The notes under the pieces: model-generated
What the model saw: the letters and a program-made list of their open reading frames with translations, nothing else
Database searches by the model: none
What the model was told of the DNA's origin: nothing
NCBI GenBank assembly: GCA_026419785.1
Contig: JAODTK010003276.1
Span: forward strand, 338,000-401,999
Reading direction: 5' to 3'
DNA from: Sclerodactyla briareus
Lineage: Eukaryota > Echinodermata > Holothuroidea > Dendrochirotida > Sclerodactylidae
DNA: 64,000 bases
Made by a program: the position numbers and the translations under genes
Part shown: positions 15,201 through 27,200 of the stretch, one piece after another
Numbering within the stretch: the first letter of the stretch is position 1
How the letters are laid out: each line of letters begins with the position of its first letter

Positions 15201-18200
15201 TTTGTGGAAAGAAATACCTTTGAGTGGGGGTAGTTAATCTGCAAGGTTTACACAAAGCTTGAAAACATGGCCCTATCATGTGGTACATCAGAACAGTTCA
15301 GAGAAATAGTCAAAAGTGAAGGTAAGCTTATGTGAATTTCTTCTGACATATGCGCACTTTTAAACTTAGGCCTGACACTTACTGAAATTGAAACACTGAA
15401 CACATGTCAGAGACTGTCAGGTGGTAGTACAACTACACAGGACTATAAGGATTTCTGTATGGTTCAGGCTTGTACCTCTATCAACATGCTTGTGAGGTGC
15501 ATTCATTACAGGAAAGTGGTAATGGAAGGCGGCGTTAGTTCGGCCGATCGCCCGACCTAAACTTGTAAAAAGAAACCAGCAAAGTCTTGTCCAGAAAACA
15601 CTGAAATTGTTGACTTCCCGGGACACCTGCTGAAAATCTATGTTTTGGAGTACTGGAAAAAAATGATCGTTCCTTCTTAACATTGAATGTTACAGCATGA
15701 ACAGCCGTTTTTGTTGTTTGAAAAGAATTTGCGAATTACCATAGATCCAGAATATTGCAAGATAAATAGGTGAGAACTTTTATTATTCATCGTCCGAAGG
15801 GCCAGATGAGATATTGTAGTCAGTTTACCATTTCCATATCTTACTGTTATGGTTTGCCATAGCAAAGTGATATGGTAACGATAGTGGTGGTTAAGCACTA
15901 TCCACTGAGGGGTTACCCATTGGTGGGGGCCATGGGTGTCGGGGTGGCCACAATGAGGTGCACGCAAAGTGTCCGTTGTGTGGGTGCGTGTGTTGTGTGT
16001 TGGGTGTGGTGGACGGGTGCGTTTGCGTGTCAGTCAGAATTTTGGATGGTTTTTCGCAAAGATCTCCACTTTGAGGTGGCCGACTTTGGTCAAATTTTGC
16101 ATACTCCTAAATCGTCACGAAACACCACATTCACACTCCAAATTAGGAACATTTCCTCAAAAAAACATGGAATTCAGGGGAGTAAGAATGGCAATTTTGG
16201 GGTAAAAAAGTCATTTTTGCCATTTCCCCCTGTTGTTCAGGATGTTCGGTGATTACAAAAATACTCGAATAATTTGAGACTTCCTAACAAGGGGAGGAAG
16301 TAACAAAAATATAATGTTTTCCTTGCATTTGTAAGCAATAAATTCAAAAAAAATTAGATTCAGGAGGAACCACAACCATTTTTGGCCAAATTGTTTTTCT
16401 TCGAAATATCTTGGGTGACTGGATGAATGGATATATACGTTCTTGAGTGAATTGTGATACACTAAAGCCGTTGGTCAGCGACTGAGGTTGATTCTAAGGC
16501 CAGATTCATGAGTCGGCCGACTAGAAAAACTGAAATCGTTGGAAACGCAAGCGGCCAGTGTGACACTCTTCTGTTCCAATCGGCGATCCGATCCGAGTCT
16601 GACAAGTCAGACTCGAATCTGCCGACCGAAACGTGATCGGCCAGTCTGACCCCTTGGCAGGCGTTTCGTGTTTTCTCGTTATTCACGATGTCGGTAAGTA
16701 AATTGGGAATTTATAAATACATGTTAACGAGGCGTGCTGAATGCGATCAATTAAGATAACAAATTAGATAATTTCAATGAGCCCTGACCAGGAACTTATC
16801 AAACGTCGTAGTCGGAGAATTAATTCTCGAAATGGAATATTTATGTGACTGAATCGGACGGCTGTATCATAATAGCCTAAGTAATTGCCCATACATTAGT
16901 GTTATATTAACAGGGTTGTTGTTGACAGTGGGACGTAACATTAGGCCTCTGCGACAGTTTGAGTGTGACATTTTCGTTTGTAGTGTTTTGACTCAGTCTA
17001 TTAGTATTAGTAGTATTAGTGAACAATACCCCAAATAGATAGTCTCTAGCCATTGAATATGACTAGTGCTGCCGTTAGGTCTATGTGCATAGACTGCACT
17101 ATGAAGTGTGTTTCAACCGTTATAGAGTACTGAAGTGATCACAGACGAGCAGTAGGCAACGCCTAGCAAGTGCTCTGAATTATTATTATTGCAAAACTGG
17201 TGCTCGTGCAAGAATTCGCAATCCGTCCGTACGTCGGACATGGATGAGATTTCGATTTCAGCACTGACGTTGTTATTCACGGATGAGCCCAAATTATTGG
17301 AGAGCTATTACAATTGATCATTACAATCACTGACGTGCTCCCCTGGGGGAGTTTGGAGGGAAAGTTCACACAAACATGAAGGAAAAACATTATAAGTCGC
17401 TGCATTGTGTGTATAATTATGAATTATTGGGCAAGAACTTAGGCTAATGAGATGTAGGCTTACTGTTGTGATTGTTGTTGTTTCTATAGCCGACCTATAG
17501 TAGCCTGAACGTTAAACCTGCGTTTATAGGCATTATCAAAAGGAACCAGAGTGTAAGTGTAACAGGGCCCCAGGGGGTTACTGGTGAATGAACAGCTGTG
17601 GAGTGAAGCCGGCGGGCGCAAGGCGGGGTGGGGGTGTGCGAACCTTTTCGATCAGTGACGTCACCAGACTTTTCAGTTGGGGGATCAGTGGCTTAACAGG
17701 AGGCACTGCCAATCACTGCCAATACAGGAATCCCAGACGAATTTCATTGGGGGGGGAATATGGTTGGGCCCTCAAAATTGCACCTCACCAAGCCCGGTCA
17801 AGATCCACACTATTATCCATTTCCTCCCCCCCCCCCCTATCGCAGTACAGGCCCTAAACCAAAAAGCTCACACTGTTGGGGGACCGAATCATCCAATGGT
17901 TGTGTCACGGGTCACCTGTTTGGTTAAGGAACGGGTAGGGGGTCGGGACTCGGTACGGGCTCAACTGTCAACTATAAGAGCCCGCAATGTGTGTGGCCAG
18001 GTGGCGGGAGGCATGGGCCCTCTTCCATGCCATAGTAAGCTGATATGGCCCATGATACAGGAGGGTGGTGGGGGGGATTGGAATTTTTTTGCAAAAAAAA
18101 AAATTATTACCTTATACACCTGGTCAGTAGGACATGATGTGACACAGGAAACCTACATGGGTCTACTATGATATTCTAGATAATTTAGTCTAAGCTCTAC

Positions 18201-21200
18201 ATCTTCGTAACCTTCAGTTCCCATAGTGTGTCAAAACCTCGAATGACAAATGGACCAATGCAGTTAAAAATAATTATAGATTCGCTAGCCACAAGTTCAC
18301 TTCCAGAAAGACAAGTGTGGGCAAAGCTATAAGATTGGGGGGGGGGGGGTGGTAGGTTAAGGGGTGGTCCCATACGCATATGTAAAAAACACAGGGCTCC
18401 AGCGTAAAACTAACTTCATCTGTTAGAAGAACAAGAGGTCAACGTTCTGACCATATAGTGGCGATCCAGCAGGGGACATTGAATGCACATACAATTATGC
18501 CACACAGTGGCATAGTGTTATGGGTGGGGGGTCACGGGGAACGCCCCAAGTGGGTGGCGCCAGGATTTAATTATGTATGGAGGCCTTCCCCAAAATTGGG
18601 GGTCATGACCCCCAGGACCCCCATAGTGGCTGCGCCTGGTTTGCAGGACTTTTCCAAAGATTCATAGGGATTGTGTATCCTATCTAAAGATGCCACCTAT
18701 TGTCTAGTCTGAGGGAGACAGAAGGTTAGAATACGCTGATCTTAAAACATTTGAGCGAGGAATCTGATGAAAGATATGCGGCGCGCGATGCGCCGGCGAA
18801 ATTTCTGGGTCTAATATAGGAGTTTTCGCTATAAATAAGGTTGAAAATACTTGATACTGTCAGGGGAAAATAGGCCCTCGTCGGGCTGTGTAAATTTTAG
18901 CGTACCCACCGGGCCCTGACGAGATGGGGGCATGCCTCCCCGCTGGCGTCCCCCACGACAAAGCTGGACCCCCAGTTCCCCCAGGGGAAACGGACCAACC
19001 TATCAACATTCTGCCATATCGCTCTTGTCAGGCAAGCAGCGTCGCAGCCCTCCACCCTGCGAGTTGTGTAAATAATTTACCTTCCGAAGAAGAGAGAGAG
19101 AGAGCAAATTTTGTTTTTAGATTGCTTATCTGCCATGACGTCATTAATTTGAGGAAGTTGAAATCTTCCCTATGAGTAGCCGAAAAGCAGCGTTTTGGCC
19201 ATGTAGTGTCCGATTAGCTGACGTTGATGTGAAAGATCGAGAATTTGGTGTTCCTGTATTGGGTCACATTATTACGAGAGAATCGGCGTTTCATAGCACA
19301 GTTGCAGTAGTCCTAAGAATTGCCATTTTTTCTTCGGAATATGAAAACACCCAGGAAGGATTGACAGACTTACGAAGCCAACAGAAAAGACTCAGTGCCA
19401 GTTGGCCGCATACAGGGGAGAATGGAGGTTGAGGGGGATGAGACCTCCGAACTTAAGGTCTTTCCTTTCGGTCTCCCCCCTCCTAGTTTGCCGAGGAGAG
19501 ACTAGAGAGCGGATAATTAAAAACCTAAAGGTGGTTTGAGGGACACATTGAAAAATAATCGGATTCTCATGTGAGATCGCGTTATTGTATATTTCCTGAA
19601 TATACGAGCCATCTCCAGGAACCCCACCGAGGCTTTGACCCTGGTCAACATGAGGAGGGACCCTGACATATCGCCATCTTTGTTTTGCCCCCTTCCGAAA
19701 TTCGTATCCCTCCTTGCCGATCCGTTATAGTTGCCGAGGCGAAATGCAAGGTTTCTCGAAGAATGTGTGGGGGTTATGATATCCATGCGGTCACGGACAT
19801 GTAGAGCACAAAAGCTCTTACAAAAGCTCCCCATGCCACGGTCGAAGGAATGGGGCCGTCTGTATAATATGTGATTTTCATGTTCTCAAAAAGGAACTAG
19901 ATGAACTATGAACTGTGTTTCCTGAGAAAAATATTCTTCCATTACCGAGAAGGATGACCACTGTCGCGAACTTTTTTTTTTGTTTCGTTTTCGCTATGAA
20001 AAGTTGTGACCCCCCAGGGAAGTGAGTAACCCCTGCCGATGAATCCTGCTACGCCACTCTGCAGCGAAATATGTGGGCCCGACACTCATGATTATATATG
20101 TATAATGTTGGTTAATGATGACCGCACAATAATAACAATTCGTATTTGGACTGAGTCACGACGCTGTATATACGGGGGCCACAACAATGCGCCGTTGTTT
20201 ATAAATTCATGTCCTGGGACAGCCTGTAGCTATACACGTGTGCCGTTAATGCTAGGCCGTAACGTAGGGCCGAACCACTACTTCGTTTAAATCACATCAA
20301 AAAAGGACGTTTCGAATATTGATTGGAACAACTCAAGAAAAGGATGATAGCCACAGCTTCAGAAAGAGGAAGGGGAAAGACTAGGAGGCCCGGAGGGTGA
20401 AGCACTACAGCCCCCAGAAAACGTTTTTTGCAAAGTGATTTTTTGCAAAAATCGACCAAGGAGGCGGATAGTGATATGCCCTAATAAGCTCCGTTTACCC
20501 AACCCCCAGCAGGTCTTCCAGCGTTCCAGGCTTGGTTCAGTGTGCTATTTTGCCCCAGATTGCATAAACGACCACCTGAAAGTGTCAAATTTTACTCAGA
20601 TCTATCAGGAGAGGAGAAAACGCAAAATAATTCACGAGAAGACGGATGGATGGTTTGATGTGCTATATTGCCACTCCATTGCACCAACGACCGTATGCGA
20701 ATGCCAAAAAGTTTCAGTGGAATGTCATACTCAGATTAGGTACAAAACACAAAACTAGGATATTGAAAAGGATAAGTGTTTCGGTGTGCTATGTCGCAAC
20801 GAATTGCATTGACAGCTGCTTGGAAGTGAGAATTATTCCAACTACTGTAGGAATAATATAGAGACTGAGCTCGACAAAGCGAATGAAGTGAAAAGAGTAC
20901 CTCAAATATTTAGCTTAATGAGCAACTGAGTTAACATTTTGCGACGGATTTGCCCCCCCCCCCCCCCAAAAAAATGTGGCAGAACTTACGTGCTACGCGC
21001 GCAATAGTATAGTAGTAGTGTCGTTTTGCGTGGGCCCAAGGGACGTGATTTGCAAGAAAATTTACTCACTTTTTGGCAACTCTTGAGATTGGCGCACCAA
21101 ATCAGCCCAATATTTAATGACGAGAAAACAGTGGCATCTGGGAGGGCTGATTTGCTGAAAATTCTATGCACGATATCGAGCAGCCAATCGTGGTGTCCGC

Positions 21201-24200
21201 TAGATTGGTTGACATGGCGCCCCCTAGGAGAACGAGGGGGGGAGTGCTTAAGCCCTACCCAGCGCCCTCACTGAAATTCCCGGCAGCGCCAATGGTACCG
21301 CTAAGGCACACAATAGATACGCAAATGGCCCCGTGAAAATTCGGGTGAACCGCCAGGATCCCCGTGAATTTCAATTTATATTAATTGTAAAACATGTGCT
21401 TGAAGAGAAGTGTAACACAACTATAAGTGGGATCCGTAGGAGCGGAAAACTAGCTGTAAGTAATAAATCGGCGGACTGAATCGGGCAATGTGAACACTCT
21501 TGCAAGAGAGCGCGATCGGTCGATCGACTCGGGCGACTTCCCAAAATAATCGGCCCGAATGCGAATAATCGGGCAGTGGTGACCACCAGCTTTTTAAGAC
21601 AGAAGTCCCAAAATACAGATTTCAAACTCTACTTCCAGTGAATTTTATTATAATATTGAACTTGAGAGAGAAAAATTTCATGAAAATACCCCCTAAGGGA
21701 CTAGACAGGCATGATTGAGTAAGGGGAGGGGGGGGTGGGGGGTAGGGGGGAGGGTAGAGGCGGAGAATTCAGATGATTCTCCCATTGATTAGTTACTAAT
21801 CATTCAATCAGAGCAAGACCAGCCTGGAGCTGGGGACTCCTAGACAGGTGTGAACAACGGCTACCACGCCACGCCTGGCTACAAGGGCTAATTTAGCGTT
21901 ACGATTGTATGGTGATGGCTTTTAACCGAGTACGTGGTTAGCACAGGTTGGTAGAGAGTCCGCTCTTTCCACCGCGTATGGCGGGATCGAAACACGGTCG
22001 GGTACACAAAGACTTTAAAAATGGGACCTGTGCCTCTCGATGACGATCAGCATGAGGGATAGGAACAGGGCCAAAAAGTGTGGGGTAGGCAATCTGTGAA
22101 TTAGTAGCCGTCGGCGTGTAAGTACCCCTCCTTCACAAAATTAAGTACCGCCAAAAGAGCATCGCCTTGTCCGTGTACTGGTGAAGGTTTCGCCGCCTGA
22201 CAATTCGTGCGATATATCCAGGGGTCCGAACCCTTGCAGGCCTCGTATAGTAGGGTCCTTGTCGGCAAGTGATGGAAAAAAAAAAAAAAAAAAAACCCAG
22301 GTGTAATGGAAGTGAGATTAGTGTTAGACTGTAATTACTGGTAGGAATTAGGGGTAGGGATAGTTAGTTAGGTAGGTTTAGGTGGGGTTGGTACTGATAA
22401 GATGTGGGATATATATCTGGATCTGCCCTAACCATCAAACTGAACTAGAATAATTTTCATTCAACCCACGGTGGCTCATTGAAGCCATTGATCCACACTA
22501 AAAGGCCTAAAAAAGGTCATTTGACCTATAAACCGCCCCATTTTCGAACCTATATCATTAGTGGGCAGGAAAGTGGAACCAGACAGTGAAATTCAATTGA
22601 AACAGGCTCATCATTACATCATTCCTACAATATATTGTATCAAATGTGATAGCCTGTTCATTTGTTTTGGCACAGTTATCTCACGCGTCCGAGAGGGCCA
22701 AATGAGATATGTATAGTAATTTCACCATGCACCTATATATATACTGTGATGTTGCCATAGCAACGGTTGATATGGGAACGATATGGTGGTTTAAGAACTA
22801 TTCACTGAGGGTACCCATGGTGGGGTGGCCCTATGGTGTCGGGTGGTCCACCAATTAGGTGCACTCGCAAAGGTGTAGTGAGAGCAGGTTTAGGTGTTGG
22901 TACCTAAAAGATTTGGGATTCTGGAATTGGATCGAACCCAGTAACCCGAACCCACACTTAATCTATATCATCCATACATCCAAGTAAACATGGCATAATT
23001 ATACAATCATGCCATTAGCCTAGCCTTGGCCTAATGTTACAGCTAACAGTAAACAATGTGAATTACCTCAAGCAGCGAACTGACTAAGCCCAGGCCTAGC
23101 TATAACGCGTATATACTATAGGCTAGCTAAGAGTTAGGTTGAACTCACATTGGAGTGTTTCCTCTCAAAATATGTTATAGCAAAAGGGCCACGATAACTA
23201 CACTTCACACCCTTTCGAGCCCGAGCAAGTTATTACTCGGTATACTCCACGCTAATTTCCTATCTGTCTGAGTTGACCAGTGTATAGTTCACGGCTGATG
23301 ACTGCTTGAAGAAGTTAGCGAAAGTTGTAGACATGCAGCGCTGTCACAGGATGAAATCTCAAATATAATAGACAGACTGTCTAGTCTTCAAGGGACAATT
23401 TCGGAGACAATACATCAAATGCAGCAGATTATGTAAATGTATACAAATTGACACAGAGACTGTGTTCCTTCCGAAATAAGGCAGAAGAATTGATCCAGCT
23501 GAGGAGGCTGAACCCCAATTTGGCCAGAAAGCGAAAACATTATGGGCTTTAGTTTTTTGAAGGGGAACACCGGCGATTTAACATCAGGTGTAAAGATGGG
23601 GTGCTGCTTTAGTCAGTGTTATTCCTCGAGAGAAGATTTGACAATTGACAGCGCGTCGCGGAGGTGCAAATGAAAGGCTCAAAAAGGGGAAAGGAAACAA
23701 AGGGAAAGCAAAAAACATATAGTGGACTTGCCACAAAAATCCAGTAAAGTTTGGAATTAAACGAATAATCTAGAAAATGAGTGGTGGCCCAAAGGGCATT
23801 GAGGTTAATGGGGTATAGTGAGGTAGGGGGAAGCCGCTTTGATAATGCGTTCATAAGTTAGCGGTCACCTTACCCCTCCACCCTACTCCTTACCCTCCCT
23901 CCCCACTCTGTGGGCCGAGAAACGCGAACCCGGGGAAGAAATCTAGCTAGTGATATAAGATTTGCAAAATTTTGAGAATGACTGCTAAAAAATATTCGCC
24001 ATTCACTATCCTGGAATGAATCATTCTACCAGCACGACGACCAAGAAAAACTACACCAGAATCTAGATCAGTGGTTCCCAACCTTTTTCTCCCATTTCTA
24101 TTTTGCCTTTTGCTTAAGGGCCTTCCCTTATGAAATTACAGGTTGATAGGTGGGGAAGAGCGGGAAAGGGTTTGACTTAAACTTGTATGATAATTGTGCT

Positions 24201-27200
24201 TGTGAAAAAGGAGAATTCACAACTTTTTTCTTCATGAAATCTTGAGAAGTTCCCCCTGGGGGAAATTCCTCTGGTTGGGAACCACTGATCTGACTGTCTG
24301 TCACTGCACACTTATATGACTACAACTGCATATTAGACAGCTATCCAAGGCAATTCCATGAAGATATAATTTCTGTAGGTTCCCAACTTTGAACTGCAGA
24401 TGAATTTTCATATGAATATGCGGAATGTGAGATATGCAACTCCGGGGGGGATGGGATGTCCTCTTGTGTATTTCTGCGCTGTGGCAAGTCACCTCCCAGT
24501 CATTTTAGAAACCGCAAGAATGTGGGGGTAGCTAGATCAGACTCATGGGCTTGGTGATTAGCGATGTCCCTCACTTTTATGGGGGGACAATCTAAGGTTG
24601 GGTTCATGTGAAGATGACCTAATCTTCATGCTCATGTATGTAGGATCCATTTCAAAGTCTTAGTGAAGGTTGACCATGAGTCACACTTGCCCTCAGCATC
24701 AATTACTCCACCCTTGTCGGGGAGGGTATTGACTGAATTTTGCTCGATATTGCAGAGATTCATTCCCTCGGTGCAGGATCGTTTAACCTGTAGAGAATTT
24801 GTATATAACTAGCTCGTATTGGCATCTCAAATGGTAAATCAAAGGCAAACTAGCCTCAGTATGGAACCAATGTGAATCTTGCCAAGCTAACTTGCCATGT
24901 GCGTGACATGAGCTTGAGGGCAGTGTTCATATTGAGGGCAGTGTTTCATATTCATGCCAGGATAATAGGTCTTGTTACAGTCACAGTTAATGAGATTAAA
25001 ACCCTATTGTGTCAAAGGTCATAGAGGTATACTGACAGTTTGATGTTGCAAGAACAGTGGCCAGAACAATCTTCTAAACTCCCCTGATGGAAATGAAAGA
25101 TCATAAAAGCTCAAAAATTTCCAAAAGATTTTCCCCCTGCTTATCAACAGTAACATCTGAAACGATGGGATGGAATTAGTTGCATTTCCAGAGAGTGGTG
25201 ACAGTTCAAATTCGCTTAATTATAGAACTCTGGTGGAATTTGCGTCTATACCTGAATCTGTTAGTGCGTGAAAAGGTTTAGTGAAATAACCATTGCCTCA
25301 GTATGGAACCAATGTGAATCTTGCCAAGCTAACTTGCCATGTGCGTGACATGAGCTTGAGTTGCAAGTTCCAATCATATTCCTCCCAGGATAATTGTTTC
25401 ATTCATTCTTGTTTTGCAGGAAGCTGATCAACCTAAGGCAAGGGAAGCAAGACCTTGGATCATCACTCTGGCTCATAGACCACCGTACTGTTCTGACTAC
25501 GGCAAGAAACAGTGTAAACTCCTCTATGCAGATACTGTGAGTTGACCTTGCCTACTTCTCCTCACTCATTGTCCCCCTATACTGACCTAGCTATGACTGC
25601 TGGCTATGTAGGGGGGTGGGCCCACTGCAATACCCCACTCTATCATGGGCTGGGACTGAAAAAGAGATTGTACATTGAGAAGACAGATTTTTTTCTGCCT
25701 TGACTGTATGGAATAAAAAAATAATGAGTGGATAATCTTGACAGCTTCTTTTGAACTATCCACTCACCATTCAAAGTGTTCCGGCCTTTCTAGTTGATGT
25801 TTACCCCAGGCTGCAGCCATTGCTCTTGTATCATGCAGTTGGAATGTCTGTCTGTCCGTCCATCCGTTCGTCTGCTTTCACCTTCTTCTGGCCCCTGTTC
25901 ACCCTGTTCACTTGGTTTTAGCTCGAACCAGCTATGCGGTGAAGGACTCTGCTTGGATTCGGCCTTGATGACTTGAACTCAGAGTCGTGTGAGTCAGTTT
26001 GAGACCGCTCATGAAACATGTATGGGAAAATCCTGATATTTGGTGGAAGTAACTGCAGAAATTTTGACAGCACATTGATAATCCATCAATGCAACATCCT
26101 GTCTTGTTTCAATTCTCCAGAATTTTGCTCAGCTTCAACTCTGATTTTGGCCATAAGTACATTTGCTTGACTAACTCCACTTGTCTAAATGACTGTCAGC
26201 AGGTGGCATCCATATGAGGTACTACCATATGGACGCCTGTCTGTAAAGATGGAGAAGAACGCAAAATGGTGTGATGTTCTAAACGCAATGGAAAAATACC
26301 TCAAAAGTGATGACTGCTTTCTATTTATTTCTGAGTTATATTGTCCTAGGAGTGGTGCAAACTGTGGAAGTGAGGGGATCAGGTGGAGTTATATAACTGG
26401 TTCAGCGGCATTTATTTGTAGTTTTACACTGCTGCAATGCAATTTGCATTTGTCCACATGGCTGATGGTTATGAGAACACTCCCCAATGATGACTCAAAC
26501 ACAGTACAGGGCAACTCATTGGGATGAATATACAAAATTACAATATACTCTGTTTTGGGGGGGAATGAGTGTTTGCAACAATTTTGCAATAACTGCGGGG
26601 ATTCTTTGAACCATATACCGTAAATTTCTGCTTAGAATGCAAAGTTTTAATAGGGACTGTAGACCGGATGGGACTCAGACAACAAAAGGACTTGGACTTG
26701 ACGCGGATGTTGAGGACTCGGTCTTGGACTGGACTCGGATGTTGAGGAATTATTATTACTATGTTCCCCAGTGTCAATGTTGGCAGGTACTGGATTCTGT
26801 GTGCGATGAATAACATAACATGAGCAATAAATATTAGTAAAGTGGTATCTAGATTATCAGTAGTGCGTTCTTGTTTGTAGGTGCGAGTGCTTTATGAAGG
26901 AATTTTATGACCATGGTGAGATTTTATCACAGACCATTAAAAAAAAAACCTGGTAGCTTCACCCTTACTGGCAGCCGAATGTGATTACAATTTTCATGAA
27001 TGTTAGCAACATGACCAACCATATGAATTAGTCATCACAATCTCCAGTCACACTTTGTTATATGAAAAATGTGAGGTTGCAAACAGGTTGTAAGAATTTG
27101 GCTGATAAATTAATCGAAGAAGAGGTAGGTTCGACAGTTCAATATGCTATTTAAGGGATTCTCTGTACAAGTGTCTTAATGGGCATGCAAGCCCCTGAAT

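Noticed and set aside
15872-16252. 126-codon open frame on + strand
   Set aside because: Overlaps the dispersed repeat at 15.8 kb and low-complexity TG-rich DNA; the peptide is Val/Gly/Cys-rich without a family signature.
17677-18171. 164-codon open frame on + strand
   Set aside because: It runs through a C12 run and G-rich tracts, shows no domain, lies in a phosphatase intron and overlaps another open frame; chance or low-complexity frame.
21939-21994. Functional tRNA gene
   Set aside because: Box A and box B are present but degenerate, the cloverleaf cannot be closed and a SINE body follows.
22320-22390. Telomere-like TTAGGG words
   Set aside because: Only isolated TTAGGGG/TTAGGT words in a GT-rich stretch; no regular hexamer array.
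26189-26527. 112-codon open frame between PAP exons 6 and 7
   Set aside because: No PAP similarity, no good splice borders in phase and no recognised domain.
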